64,000 nt of DNA, taken from contig JAKSPB010000012.1 in NCBI GenBank assembly GCA_024405215.1, positions 1 to 64,000 of the forward strand, read 5' to 3'. The position numbers and the translations under genes were made by a program. The notes below the pieces were generated by a model. It saw only the letters and a list, made by a program, of their open reading frames with translations. It was not told where the DNA came from and ran no database searches. Shown here one piece after another: positions 1-12,743 of this stretch (position 1 is its first letter; every line of letters starts with the position of its first letter). Source of the DNA: Lentisphaeria bacterium. GTDB taxonomy: Bacteria; Verrucomicrobiota; Lentisphaeria; Oligosphaerales; Oligosphaeraceae.

Positions 1-1
1 A

Positions 2-112
2 ACCGTCAGCGTCCTGAGGGAATTCCAGCTCTCCGTGGAGCAGATCCAGGAGAAGTTGATGAAGACATACGCCCTCACCGCCGACGAGGCGATGAAGTAC
101 ATCGCGGGATAG
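2..112 (+). CDS. C-terminal fragment of an unknown protein
   Basis: Only the last 36 codons lie in the window; they are open from base 2 and stop at TAG 110-112. The visible tail is helical and charged, with LSVEQIQEKLMKTY followed by LTADEAMKYIAG. This two-helix ending resembles the C-terminus of Rpn/PD-(D/E)XK-type putative transposase nucleases of gut bacteria, but the match is from memory and too short to assign. A Rho-independent terminator follows 18 bp after the stop, as expected for a real gene end. Confidence 0.5.
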   Translation, partial: TVSVLREFQLSVEQIQEKLMKTYALTADEAMKYIAG

Positions 113-129
113 TCGGCGAATATCCTCAA

Positions 130-182
130 AAGGCCGCTGCAAAACCTCGTTCAAGGGATTGCAGCGGCCCTTCTTGTTTTTT
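130..182 (+). terminator. Rho-independent terminator
   Basis: An 11-bp perfect stem, GGCCGCTGCAA (132-142) with TTGCAGCGGCC (159-169), is followed by a T-rich tail CTTCTTGTTTTTT. It closes the gene that enters from the left edge. Between it and base 323 I see no gene. Confidence 0.85.
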
Positions 183-323
183 CCTCTGGTGAAAAACTCC
201 CCTGAGATCGGCAGAGGCAAATGCACGTCATGATACCTAAGCATGGTTATATTATGCGAGACAAGCTAGGCAATGCCATCCCTGCGGGGAACGACACTGT
301 TTCTTTCGTGCGAATCAACCGAA

Positions 324-343
324 GAGCCTTTTGCAAAAGGCTC
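324..343. repeat. 20-bp perfect palindrome, copy 1
   Basis: GAGCCTTTTGCAAAAGGCTC is a perfect inverted repeat that ends 36 bp before the ATG at 380. The same 20 bp recur at 43427-43446, also about 40 bp upstream of a start codon, and near-copies lie at 43513-43532 and 63934-63953. It could be an operator, a hairpin in the 5' leader or a REP-like repeat; the sequence alone does not decide. Confidence 0.6.
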
Positions 344-379
344 CGCGATTAAATCCATTTAGACTTGTGGAGGTATAAC

Positions 380-3223
380 ATGGAAGTTCTTCTTGTCCTC
401 TTGCTATTCATTGTTCCAGGGTTGCTGATCTCCTTGAACACCAAGGTAGGCGAAATTGTGAAAGCCCTGGAACGGCTAAATGCACTACTGGCCGAGAAGG
501 AAGCGTCCTCCCGGAATGTGCCTGATCTTCTTCCTTCCGCTTCAGAGGAAACGGCATCGGAACTGAGGCAAGCGTATCGAAGAACCCAGTGGCAAAGCCC
601 GCCCAAAGAAGAGACGCCTTCGGAACAGGAAGCTTCCGTTCCCACGGCTGTCGCCGTTGCTTCCGATCAACCGATATTCACCGCGTCCTCGGACAAAGAG
701 GCCGCTCCCGCTTCGAGCATTGAAGATAATCCAGACACCGAGAAGAACGAAAATTCCGTCAATCCCCTTGTGTCCTTCTTCAAACAACGATTCGTCAAAA
801 TCAACGAGGATGAACAACCGGAATCGGAAGGCGTCCAGGACACTCAGGAGCCCTCCACCCAGGCGCTTTCTGACAATCCCGCGCCGGAAGAACAACCGGC
901 AATCGCCCTGGACAATGCGGCAGATGCGCCGACTCCTGCCGCAGTTTCCGACATGACGGAAACCACAGCCGCGACCGCACCGGACGCCGAACACCTCGTC
1001 TCTGCGGAAGTTCCCGCCACATCTACGGAGTCTGAAAACGCTTCCATGGACATGGTGGCAGAAGAAGGCGCCGCCGCTGTCGCGTCTGCGGAGTCCGAAT
1101 GCGCCCACGTGGCCGCAGCAAAGGAAAACAACTTTGACGAACGCGTGCGGCAGCTCAAGAACTGGCTGATATACGGCCATGCCGCCGGCTGCCCGCAAGA
1201 CGAGGCCCCCGAAAAACTGGTCGCGACCACCTGGCTGCTCCGGCTGGGCATCCTGGTCATCTTCTGCACGGCGGTCTTCCTGCTCCGACTCTCCATTGAA
1301 AGCGGCCTCCTTTCCCCCGCCGGACGCCTCTGCCTGAGCTACCTGGCGGGCGCCGGACTGCTGTATTGGGGAATGACCCGAAAAATGCGCGACCGCTACT
1401 GGGTGTTAGGACAGACGCTGATCGGCATCGGCCTGGGGCTATTCTATTTCAGCAGCTACGCCATGACCGCCATGTATCACTTTGTCACGCCTGCCACCGC
1501 CGGCATCATCATGTTCCTGGTGACGCTGACCGCCGGCGTCCTCTCTGACCGCCTGAACAGCATCGCCATCGCCATGGTGGCCATGGCGGGAGGATACTCT
1601 ACGCCACTGCTCCTGGCCACCGACAGCCACGGCATGATCGGCCTGTGTTTCTACCTTCTGCTGCTGGTCTGTGGCGTACTGTGGCTCTCTTATCGGAAAA
1701 AATGGGAACAGCTGGTCTGGCTCTCCATGCTCTTCACCTATTTCCTCTTCCTCCTGGGCTTCGCCGACAAGTTCCTGGTCGAGGAATTTGCCGGCTGCCT
1801 GTTTTTCCTCGCGTTGTACTTCATCCTCTTCTCCACTTCCGTCTTCCTCTACAACGTCCGCAATGCACAGGAAGTGACGGCCTTGGAAATCATCAGCTTC
1901 ATCGCCAACTCCGCCTTCTTCCTGCTCCAGGGAATGCTTTTGATTTCCCGCATCAACCATGGAGACCGGCTTTTCTACGCGCCCCTGACTCTCGGAATGG
2001 CGTTCTTCTATCTGGCACACGCGATCTTCTTCGCCCAACGGAACCGGGAAGCCGAACGCAAGTTGCTGCTGGCCTTCTGCGCTCTCTGCGGCGTCTATCT
2101 GGCCATGACCGCCCCCATCGTCCTTTCCGGCCAGTGGCTAAGCACCGCATGGGCTTTGCAGGGACTGCTCATGCTCTGGCTTGGCGTCCGCATGGAAAGC
2201 CGCTTCCTGCGCTGCTGCGCATGGTTCCTGTACATCCTGATGCTAGGCGGACTCTGCCTGGATTTCTTCAACTACGGCCCACTCTATCTCCATGGAGATT
2301 ATGGCGCGGGCTTCTGGACAGGAGTCCTGGCACGACTCTGCCAATTCGGCATTCCCATCGCCTGCATGGCCTACGGCGGAAAGCTGATGCTCGCCCTGCC
2401 CAAAGTTTCCCCCGCGCCTGCGGATGACACATCGGATGCCACTCTCCCGACGCAAATGACCCTGGCAGCCGGCGTCATACTCAACTTCGCCTTCGGCATC
2501 CTGCTTCTCTTCCTGCTCTGCGAATGCTTCGTGGACTTCCGGTTCCTGGATGGCGCATACAGGCCCTTCGCACTGACCGTCGTCCTGTCCGGCGGCGCCT
2601 TCGCGGCCTTCCTGGCCTGGCGGAGGAACTTGCCCGGACTCTGGCCCGCGACCTTCGTGCTCGTCCTGCTGGCCCTTCTCTTTAAATGCTTCATGGCAGA
2701 CTATCTGTTCTACGATGTCGCCCAGCACCACGAGTACAACCACATCTTCTCCTGGAACGACACCATTGGAAATCTGCTGAATTACACCACCATGCTGACG
2801 GCAGGATACGTCCTCCAGAATTGGCTTGGCGCCAACGAGCGTGAAAAGAACATTGCCCAATGCTGCCGCATCCTCTGGCCCATCCTGCTTTTCTGCTTCT
2901 CCACGACAGAATTGAAAGTGATTCTGCACCACACGCTTCCGGGTCTGGAAGTCGGCGGCGTATCTGTACTGTGGGCCACCTTCGCCTTCGCCGCCATCTA
3001 CATCGGCGTTTCCCGCGGCATCCGCCCCGTGCGCTACGTCGGCCTGGGACTCTTTGCCGTAGTGGTTTTCAAGGTCTTCTGTCTTGACCTGGCGCGTCTT
3101 GATGCCTTCTGGCGGGTATGCGCCTTCCTGGCCTTCGGAATCCTGCTGATCGGCGCCGCATTCGTCTATCTGAAGTACTGGCGACCTTCCGGGGAAAAGG
3201 ACCCCAAGGAGGAGAAAGAATGA
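380..3223 (+). CDS. DUF2339 polytopic membrane protein
   Basis: A 947-residue integral membrane protein. A first membrane helix (about residues 3-21) is followed by a short charged coiled segment. A long acidic, Ala/Pro/Thr/Glu-rich linker runs to about residue 265, and the rest is an array of hydrophobic segments starting at WLLRLGILVIFCTAVFLL. This layout matches the DUF2339 family, whose function is not known. The ATG at 380 is preferred because GGAGG lies at 369-373; an upstream in-frame TTG at 365 lacks a ribosome site. It overlaps the next gene by ATGA. DUF2339 genes are commonly paired with DUF3999 genes, as here, which suggests a shared envelope role. Confidence 0.85.
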   Translation: MEVLLVLLLFIVPGLLISLNTKVGEIVKALERLNALLAEKEASSRNVPDLLPSASEETASELRQAYRRTQWQSPPKEETPSEQEASVPTAVAVASDQPIFTASSDKEAAPASSIEDNPDTEKNENSVNPLVSFFKQRFVKINEDEQPESEGVQDTQEPSTQALSDNPAPEEQPAIALDNAADAPTPAAVSDMTETTAATAPDAEHLVSAEVPATSTESENASMDMVAEEGAAAVASAESECAHVAAAKENNFDERVRQLKNWLIYGHAAGCPQDEAPEKLVATTWLLRLGILVIFCTAVFLLRLSIESGLLSPAGRLCLSYLAGAGLLYWGMTRKMRDRYWVLGQTLIGIGLGLFYFSSYAMTAMYHFVTPATAGIIMFLVTLTAGVLSDRLNSIAIAMVAMAGGYSTPLLLATDSHGMIGLCFYLLLLVCGVLWLSYRKKWEQLVWLSMLFTYFLFLLGFADKFLVEEFAGCLFFLALYFILFSTSVFLYNVRNAQEVTALEIISFIANSAFFLLQGMLLISRINHGDRLFYAPLTLGMAFFYLAHAIFFAQRNREAERKLLLAFCALCGVYLAMTAPIVLSGQWLSTAWALQGLLMLWLGVRMESRFLRCCAWFLYILMLGGLCLDFFNYGPLYLHGDYGAGFWTGVLARLCQFGIPIACMAYGGKLMLALPKVSPAPADDTSDATLPTQMTLAAGVILNFAFGILLLFLLCECFVDFRFLDGAYRPFALTVVLSGGAFAAFLAWRRNLPGLWPATFVLVLLALLFKCFMADYLFYDVAQHHEYNHIFSWNDTIGNLLNYTTMLTAGYVLQNWLGANEREKNIAQCCRILWPILLFCFSTTELKVILHHTLPGLEVGGVSVLWATFAFAAIYIGVSRGIRPVRYVGLGLFAVVVFKVFCLDLARLDAFWRVCAFLAFGILLIGAAFVYLKYWRPSGEKDPKEEKE

Positions 3224-4566
3224 CGCGATTCGCTTTTCTGCTGACTCTTCTATGCACCGCTCTCTGGGCCGGAGAATGGAGTTTCACGCCACCCCTCTCC
3301 CAGGAGGGCGACCAGCTCATCCGCGTAAGGCTCACGCCTGAGGAAATCGCCAGGCTGGGCGAACGGGCGGAGTGGCTGCGTCTGCGCGATCAAAGCGGAC
3401 GCGAAGTCCCCTTCGCCCTCTCAACAGACCTGGAGACCACCTGGCGTTTCACGGAAAGCGTCCTCTCAACCGAAATCACACAGCTCCGGATGCAGGACGA
3501 CGGCACCGTGGAAATCCTCTGTGGTCTGCGGAACGGCGTTGAGGCCCCGGAAGAACTGACCGTCAGATTCTCCACCCGTGTCCGGGACTTTGAGGAACAG
3601 GTGCAAATCTTCGGCGAAACGACGGATGGCTGGAAGCCCCTCTGCACCGATGGATTCATCTTCGACAGCAGCCGCCTACTAAATCTGCAGAAGCTCACCG
3701 TATCCTTCCATCGCGAAAAATGCCGAAAATTCCGCATCCTCCTCTCCCAGGCGAATTTTGAAATCAAGAACGCCCTGCGGCATATTGTGGACAGCGAGAG
3801 CTCCACGACAGGAACCACGCATACCGAATCCACCGACCTGGAAGTACGGGACTTCAAAATGGAGGGAATCGAGTTCATAGGCATTGTCAAGACCTTCGAC
3901 AACAACGCCCCCCGCCTGATGCCCCTCCCTGCCCGTTCCCTGGTGCAGGATTCCCGTTCCCAAGGATACATCGTCACGCCGCGCTTCTATCCCGTCTATG
4001 GACTGGAACTGGACAGCGACAGCAGCAACTTCAGCCGACGGCTCTTCATTTCCCAGAGAGCGTTCATCAACGCCAGCTACAGCCATCTTGCCGATGCCAC
4101 CATCAACCGCCTGCGTCTGAGCGGATACTCCCAGGAGCAGACCAGCGTCCGTTTTCCTCTCGTCAACCAGGGAGACTTGCGGATAGAGTTCGAATCCGGC
4201 ATGGCGATTCCCCTGCGCCTGACTGCCGCCAGCTGTCTGTCGCCCTGCTACTCGCTGGAGTTCATCGGAAATGCAAAGGACGCGCCATATCATCTCGTCG
4301 CCCAGGAGGAAGGCGATCTCCCGCACTACGACATCGGCGGCATTCTCCAATTCGGAAAGGAAAAAATCACCTCCCAGACGACTACGCTGAGCCAGTGCGG
4401 GAAATTCCTTGGCGCTTCCTACGAGCGTCAGGCGAAGTCGCCCGTTGTCATTCCCAAGAAGACGAACCTCCGCTGGCTCCTAATGACGGCAGTCGGCGTA
4501 GCAATCCTGGCCATGACTTTCGCCCTGGCGAAAGTCATCAGGAACACCGCGCCACCGAAACAGTAA
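3220..4566 (+). CDS. DUF3999 exported membrane-anchored protein
   Basis: A 448-residue protein starting at the ATG of an ATGA overlap, with AAGGAGG at 3207-3213. It has a signal peptide (MTRFAFLLTLLCTALWAGEW) and a large extracytoplasmic part rich in beta strands. One C-terminal membrane helix (WLLMTAVGVAILAMTFAL) is followed by a short basic tail. The arrangement and the tight coupling to DUF2339 fit the DUF3999 family, which I know only as a partner of DUF2339. The function is unknown. The stop lies 1 bp from the stop of the convergent peptidase gene, with no obvious terminator between them. Confidence 0.8.
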   Translation: MTRFAFLLTLLCTALWAGEWSFTPPLSQEGDQLIRVRLTPEEIARLGERAEWLRLRDQSGREVPFALSTDLETTWRFTESVLSTEITQLRMQDDGTVEILCGLRNGVEAPEELTVRFSTRVRDFEEQVQIFGETTDGWKPLCTDGFIFDSSRLLNLQKLTVSFHREKCRKFRILLSQANFEIKNALRHIVDSESSTTGTTHTESTDLEVRDFKMEGIEFIGIVKTFDNNAPRLMPLPARSLVQDSRSQGYIVTPRFYPVYGLELDSDSSNFSRRLFISQRAFINASYSHLADATINRLRLSGYSQEQTSVRFPLVNQGDLRIEFESGMAIPLRLTAASCLSPCYSLEFIGNAKDAPYHLVAQEEGDLPHYDIGGILQFGKEKITSQTTTLSQCGKFLGASYERQAKSPVVIPKKTNLRWLLMTAVGVAILAMTFALAKVIRNTAPPKQ

Positions 4567-4567
4567 T

Positions 4568-5500
4568 TTATTTCCAGCCGCTTTCGTCCAGTTCGCGGAC
4601 GGCTGCGAAGATGGCGAGGACGGAGTTGTAGAGGGCGTCGTAGTTGACGCGTTCGGGGATGTCTCCGGGAAGGTGATATTGGCTGTCCTCGTAGGGGCGG
4701 GTTCCTTCCAGCATAACGGTATTGAGGAAGCCGGCCTTGATGAAACTGCCGTCGTCGTCATTGGGGCTGGGTTTGGTTGCCAAAGTGCAATCCAGTTCAA
4801 TGCCATATTTATCCGCCATGGAGGCGATAAAGGCAGCCAGTTCCTTCGCCTCAGGGGCGGTATAGGTGCAGACCATCTTCTTGACGCCTGCGGCCAGATC
4901 TTCGTCGGAGACGCCGCTGATGCAGTCCACATTCAGCACCGCGATGACCTTGTCGCCGTTGGCCTGGGCCTCCCGGGCCTCGTCGGCGCTATGCCAGGGC
5001 CAGTGCTCCTCGTTGCTGAAAAGCACGCGGACGGTGCGCTTGCGGGGAAGCTTGGCCAATGCGCGGATCATCTCCAGGTTTGCGACCGTGCCGCTGCCGT
5101 TGTCAATGGCGCCAGGGCCGTTGATCCAGCTCTGGGAGTCTTTGTGGGAAAGCAGATAGATGATCTCTTCGGGATGTTCGCTGCCCGGCAGCTCGGCCAC
5201 CACGTTCGCCGCATCGTACCAGGGATCGTCCTCTCTGGGAGTTCCGTGCCAATAACAGCGCTTCACGTTGGGATCGAAGGTGCAGTGGAAGCACTGCACG
5301 CGATTGGGCTTCTTCACGACTTTGACGCCGCATGCCTGGATCTGCTCCACCAGCCAGTCGTCCAGTTCATCCAGGGAGCACTTCGCATGGAAGGGCGCAG
5401 TATAGTTGACGGCACGGAAGGAGAAGGGATCGCGGGAAATGTAGAAGAGATCCCGCTTCATGCTGTCGCGGGAAATGAGGGAAAGATCGGCCTTGTTCAT
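4568..5500 (-). CDS. M28-family zinc peptidase
   Basis: A 310-residue protein with no signal peptide, so probably cytoplasmic. The M28 metal and catalytic motifs appear in order: LLSHKDS (H and D, where the family usually has aHyDs), AIDNGSGTV (bridging D), SNEEHW (catalytic Glu pair), LNVDC (D) and SQYHLPGD (last H). M28 enzymes are di-zinc aminopeptidases or carboxypeptidases; the substrate here cannot be told. The first 100 residues are a non-catalytic lead-in. AGAGGA precedes the ATG. It is the last gene of a leftward run behind the flavin oxidoreductase. Confidence 0.85.
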   Translation of the reverse strand: MNKADLSLISRDSMKRDLFYISRDPFSFRAVNYTAPFHAKCSLDELDDWLVEQIQACGVKVVKKPNRVQCFHCTFDPNVKRCYWHGTPREDDPWYDAANVVAELPGSEHPEEIIYLLSHKDSQSWINGPGAIDNGSGTVANLEMIRALAKLPRKRTVRVLFSNEEHWPWHSADEAREAQANGDKVIAVLNVDCISGVSDEDLAAGVKKMVCTYTAPEAKELAAFIASMADKYGIELDCTLATKPSPNDDDGSFIKAGFLNTVMLEGTRPYEDSQYHLPGDIPERVNYDALYNSVLAIFAAVRELDESGWK

Positions 5501-5535
5501 AAGAATATCCTCTTGAAAATCTTACACAGAGTGGA

Positions 5536-6948
5536 CTACCGCGGTCCGACATGCTTGAAGGCGTCCGGGAGCTTCTTGTAGAAGTCGTCCAGCGGATAGC
5601 ATCCGGAACGGATTCCGGCACGGGGCGCGGAAGTGCAATCGCCGAAGGTGCGGCAGATGCGGCAGCGGTTCAGCGGACGGCCCTGCAGCACGTCGTCGCA
5701 GATGGTAGGATAGGAGAGCACCATCCGTCCGATGCCGACGAAGTCGGTCTCGTCGTGTTCCAGGGCGTATTGCGCAGCGGCGGGAAGATATTCCTGAAGA
5801 CAGGTGTAACCGGAACCGATCACCTGGATGCCCGGACAGCGCTTGCGGAGTTCCTTGACCGCCAGGAGATGCCGAGAGACGTTGTAGAGCGGATGCTCGG
5901 GCATCTGGTAGCCGTCGGAGACGGGATAATATGCCGGACGCTGCATGTGCACATTGTAGTAGGGGCTGCCGATGGTCGCGCAGATGAGTTCAAGGCCGTA
6001 TTCCTGCATCACCTTCACGAAACGCACGGGTTCCGTCAGCTCGGGATCCATCTGCAGACCAGAACCATCGCCGCCAAAGGCGTAGGGATAGGGCCCCTGC
6101 CATGCCATGGGATGCCCCACGCCGTCCTCACCCTTGACAAAGGGGATGATGTCGAAGATGCTCAGACGCGCGGCGATAGGCAGTTCCGGAACGGCTTTGC
6201 GGATGCCTTCGGCAATTTCCCGGAAGAAACGCGTACGATTCTCAAAGGGGCCGCCGTAGGGCCCCGGACGGTCGATGGCGGTAAGGAACTCGTAGCCAAG
6301 ATAGCCGTGGGCCTGCTTTACATCCACGAAATCAAAGCCCGCGTCACGGGCGATGATGGCGGCATCCACATATTGGCGGACGATGTTGGGAATCTCCTCG
6401 TCCTTGACCACATTCTCAGGACCGTTGTGGAATTTTGCGTCCAGAAGAGGATTGGCATACGCAGTGACGGATTCCAGGCGGTCGGCCTTGTTCGGGTGGG
6501 AAAAGCGTCCCGAGTGAGTAAGCTGGAGGCCGATCTGGAGATCGTCGTCCCTTCCGAATTTCTCCCGATGGGCGGCACGCATTTCCGCGCAGATTTTCTT
6601 CAGGGCTTCAGCGGTATGCGGCGCGACCAGGAGCTGCTGCGGATTGCTGCGTCCACTGTGCATGACGGCGGCGGCTTCCGTACCGAAAATCATCTTCGCG
6701 CCGCTGGTGGCGAAACGCAGCCAGCGGCGACGCGTGAACTCGGACGGCGCGCCATCGTCCTGGCAGTCCCAGCCTTCCATGGGCAGAATCGCCCAGCGGT
6801 TGCCGACCGTGCGACCATGGACGACGGCGGGCTTCGCCAGAGCGTCATGGCCTTCGGAGAGGCCAATCTGGATGCCCTCCTGGCGGAGATATTCGGCAAA
6901 GGCTTGCAGAGAAGGAAATTCGGTGACTTTGCGATAAGTGTTCGCCAT
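5536..6948 (-). CDS. NADH:flavin oxidoreductase, Old Yellow Enzyme type
   Basis: A 470-residue protein with the FMN-binding TIM barrel of the Old Yellow Enzyme family: ILPMEGWDCQ near the start, LTHSGRFS, a VKQAHGYLGYEFL strand, ENRTRFFREI and GIGRMVLSYP near the end of the barrel. The C-terminus carries four cysteines in CRICRTFGDC and SGC (C-x2-C-x5-C-x11-C). This is close to the [4Fe-4S] site of 2,4-dienoyl-CoA reductase-like members, although no second FAD/NAD domain follows. The substrate is probably an activated enone but is not predictable. GGAAGAG precedes the ATG. Confidence 0.88.
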   Translation of the reverse strand: MANTYRKVTEFPSLQAFAEYLRQEGIQIGLSEGHDALAKPAVVHGRTVGNRWAILPMEGWDCQDDGAPSEFTRRRWLRFATSGAKMIFGTEAAAVMHSGRSNPQQLLVAPHTAEALKKICAEMRAAHREKFGRDDDLQIGLQLTHSGRFSHPNKADRLESVTAYANPLLDAKFHNGPENVVKDEEIPNIVRQYVDAAIIARDAGFDFVDVKQAHGYLGYEFLTAIDRPGPYGGPFENRTRFFREIAEGIRKAVPELPIAARLSIFDIIPFVKGEDGVGHPMAWQGPYPYAFGGDGSGLQMDPELTEPVRFVKVMQEYGLELICATIGSPYYNVHMQRPAYYPVSDGYQMPEHPLYNVSRHLLAVKELRKRCPGIQVIGSGYTCLQEYLPAAAQYALEHDETDFVGIGRMVLSYPTICDDVLQGRPLNRCRICRTFGDCTSAPRAGIRSGCYPLDDFYKKLPDAFKHVGPR

Positions 6949-6971
6949 GGCGCTCTTCCAAGGAAAGGATA

Positions 6972-7541
6972 TCAGTGCTTCAGAAGTTCCAGGAACTCAT
7001 TGCGAGTGGCCTGTTCGCGCCGGAAGGAGCCAAGCACGGCGCTGGTGACCATGAAGGAGTTCTGCTTCTCCACGCCGCGCATCATCATGCAGAGATGGTG
7101 GCATTCCATCACCACGCCCACGCCTTCCGCGTCAATCTTCTCTTTCACGTAGGAAGCAATCTGCTGAGTCAGACGCTCCTGGATCTGCAGGCGGCGGGCG
7201 AAGCAATCCACGAGACGAGCCAACTTGCTGACGCCATAGACCTTGCCGCGGGGGATGTAGCCAATGTGGCAGCGACCATAGAAAGGCAACATGTGGTGTT
7301 CGCAGAGGGAATAGACCTCGATGTCCTTCACCACGACCATATGGTTGCATTCTTCGCTGAAAATGGCATCGCCGACGATGTCATCAGGATTCTGGTGGAT
7401 GCCTTGCAAAAGGAACTCGAAGGACTTCTGAACGCGCTCAGGAGTCTTGACAAGACCTTCGCGGGTAGGATCTTCACCGCTAAGCTTCAGGATTTCGCGG
7501 ATATGGTCGGCAATGGTCAGTTGGGAAAAATCTTCGGACAT
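6972..7541 (-). CDS. folE: GTP cyclohydrolase I
   Basis: A 189-residue enzyme that converts GTP to 7,8-dihydroneopterin triphosphate, the first step of folate and pterin synthesis. Family marks are [12 protein letters not shown], the zinc and catalytic segment [29 protein letters not shown], and the third zinc-region cysteine in [12 protein letters not shown]. The length is typical of the type IA enzyme. It follows nadE by about 20 bp in the same direction and precedes the flavin oxidoreductase by 23 bp, so it probably shares their transcript. Confidence 0.96.
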   Translation of the reverse strand: MSEDFSQLTIADHIREILKLSGEDPTREGLVKTPERVQKSFEFLLQGIHQNPDDIVGDAIFSEECNHMVVVKDIEVYSLCEHHMLPFYGRCHIGYIPRGKVYGVSKLARLVDCFARRLQIQERLTQQIASYVKEKIDAEGVGVVMECHHLCMMMRGVEKQNSFMVTSAVLGSFRREQATRNEFLELLKH

Positions 7542-7562
7542 AGAAGCAGACGGTGTTGAATT

Positions 7563-9470
7563 TCAGGAGAGAGGGGAGATGTTGGTCCAGGGAGTCCATT
7601 CGGCATCGGAAGGCATCTTCCAGTCGCCTCTCGGGGAGAGGGCGATGGAACCGACCTTGGGGCCGTCCGGGGAGCAGTTCCGCTTGAACTGCTGGGTAAA
7701 GAAGCGCCGGACGAAGAGCTGCAGCGCACGCTGGATCTCCTCTTCGGGGAACTCTTCGGGAGAGAAGGCGCAACGCGCCAGCGCCTGCAGATTCGCAGGG
7801 CTTTCCGCATAGCGCATGAAGTAGTAGAGGAAGAAGTCGTGAAGCGTATAGCTACCCAGGATTCCCTCGGTCTTCTGGGTGCCGCCCGGCAGAAGCTCAG
7901 GAGAGACAGGCGTGGCGTTGACGTCGCGCAGAATGGCCGCCAGCCTGGGTTCGCAATGGGCAGCATAATCCTCCACGATGTGGCGGATCAGAGATTTCGG
8001 GACATCCGCGTTCACGGCGTACATGGACATGTGATCGCCGTTATAGGTATCCCATCCCAAGGCGATTTCCGAGAGGTCGCCAGTGCCAATGACCATGCCG
8101 CCCAGTTCATTGGCCAGATCCATGAGAATCTGCGTGCGCTCCCGCGCCTGTGAATTTTCGTAGGTCACGTCCAGCTCGGCAGGATCGTGTCCGATGTCCT
8201 GGAAGTGCTGCAGGACGGCATCCCGGATGGGGATTTCCCGGAAATCGGTTCCCAGCGCGAGAGCCATCTCCTTGGCGTTGTCGTGAGTACGGGAAGTGGT
8301 TCCCATGCCGGGCATGGTGATGGCGATAATGAAATTGCGGGGCTTCTTCAGCAGATCGCAGGCTTCCGCGCAGACCAGCAGCGCCAAAGTGGAATCCAGG
8401 CCGCCGGAAAGGCCGATGACAAGGCTTCCTGCGCAGGTGTGTTCCATCCGCTTGGCCAGCGCCGCGCTCTGGATGGACAGGATCTCCCGGCTACGCTCGT
8501 GCATGGCAGCCGGATCGGCGGGAATGAAGGGGAAGGCGCCGATGGTACGGTATTTCAGCGCGGTGGCCTGGGGCACGGGATCCGTCGGCACGGTGCGGCT
8601 GGAGGTGATGGGCGCACAGTCGTTGAAATTGCTCCAGCAACGGCGCTGATGTTCCATCCAGCCGGGATTCACCTCGGTGTAGAGAAGCGTGGCTTCCCGC
8701 TCGAAACGTGGATTCTCCGCCAGCAAGTCGCCATTTTCGCAGACCAGCGCGTGCCCGGAGCAGACCTCGTCCGTGGTGGATTCGTAGACACCGGCATTGG
8801 CCAGCGCACAAATGCAGGAGAGCTGTCTGGCGTGTGCGGAGAGCATTGCGGCGCGGGCCACGCTCTTCCCGGCCAGTTCGGCATCCGCCCCCAGGCAGAA
8901 GAAAAGCTTCGCGCCATTGAGCGCCAAATCGGCAGTGGGAGGAATCACGGCACGGAGGTCCTCCAGCATGGCGCAGGAGAAGACGAAGTCGTTGCCGGCA
9001 TCGAAGAGCAGGTCATTGCCGAAAGGAACGGGTTCGCCGCAGAGAATGATATCGCCGCCATCATGTTCGCTGACAGAACGGAACTGGCGCTTTTCATAGG
9101 CGGAACGGTAGTTCGCCAGGTAGGTCTTGCCGCAGACGCCCAGAATGCCGCCATTCTGCAGAACGACCGCGGCGTTATAGAGGCGGCATTGGATACGCAA
9201 CGGCATTCCCACAATCAGAATCGTGGAATGGCCGGCAGTCTCGCCGACCAGCTTTGCCAGGGCGGACTCCGCAGCCTCCAGCAATGCTGGTTGCTCGAAG
9301 AGGTCGCCGCATGTCGCTCCCGTAAGGGAGAGCTCCGGTGTCACCAGCGCAGCGGCGCCATTAGCCAGCGCAGCGCGATAAAGCGCCGCGATCTCAAGGG
9401 CGTTTGCGACCGGATTGGCGACATGAGCCTGCGGAATCCCGCAGGCGATACGATAGAAACCGTTCAGCAT
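7563..9470 (-). CDS. nadE: Glutamine-dependent NAD+ synthetase
   Basis: A two-domain enzyme of about 635 residues that amidates nicotinate adenine dinucleotide to NAD+ using glutamine. The N-terminal nitrilase-like glutaminase shows the Glu-Lys-Cys triad in TPELSLTG, GKTYLANYR and FSCAMLEDLR. The C-terminal synthetase has the ATP loop GLSGGLDSTLALL and GTGDLSEIALGW. The start MLNGFYRIACG at 9470 aligns with the large actinobacterial-type enzyme; the frame stays open 34 codons further upstream, but that part is not family-like. No clear ribosome site is visible before the ATG. Confidence 0.94.
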   Translation of the reverse strand: MLNGFYRIACGIPQAHVANPVANALEIAALYRAALANGAAALVTPELSLTGATCGDLFEQPALLEAAESALAKLVGETAGHSTILIVGMPLRIQCRLYNAAVVLQNGGILGVCGKTYLANYRSAYEKRQFRSVSEHDGGDIILCGEPVPFGNDLLFDAGNDFVFSCAMLEDLRAVIPPTADLALNGAKLFFCLGADAELAGKSVARAAMLSAHARQLSCICALANAGVYESTTDEVCSGHALVCENGDLLAENPRFEREATLLYTEVNPGWMEHQRRCWSNFNDCAPITSSRTVPTDPVPQATALKYRTIGAFPFIPADPAAMHERSREILSIQSAALAKRMEHTCAGSLVIGLSGGLDSTLALLVCAEACDLLKKPRNFIIAITMPGMGTTSRTHDNAKEMALALGTDFREIPIRDAVLQHFQDIGHDPAELDVTYENSQARERTQILMDLANELGGMVIGTGDLSEIALGWDTYNGDHMSMYAVNADVPKSLIRHIVEDYAAHCEPRLAAILRDVNATPVSPELLPGGTQKTEGILGSYTLHDFFLYYFMRYAESPANLQALARCAFSPEEFPEEEIQRALQLFVRRFFTQQFKRNCSPDGPKVGSIALSPRGDWKMPSDAEWTPWTNISPLS

Positions 9471-9537
9471 TTTTGTTACAAGTTCTCGGAAGCCATGGAC
9501 TACCCGCGCAACTAATCTCGGGGAGAGCGAGAGCATC

Positions 9538-9558
9538 GCCCCCGCATTGCGCGGGGGC
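9538..9558 (-). other. GC-rich hairpin between secA and nadE
   Basis: GCCCCCGC (9538-9545) pairs with GCGGGGGC (9551-9558) around the loop ATTGC. It lies in the 138-bp gap after secA and before nadE. No T-run follows on either strand, so it is more likely an mRNA-stabilising or processing hairpin than a terminator. Confidence 0.5.
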
Positions 9559-9608
9559 AAACTACCAATCAAAAGCTTGGAAAGCCATTGGCAATGCGAT
9601 GTTCGACG

Positions 9609-12677
<3,069 letters not shown>

Positions 12678-12743
12678 TTTGGAGAAATGGTGTACGTGAA
12701 AAGTTCAGGGCGGATGCCGCGCCGGGCGCGGCGAAACAGCCGG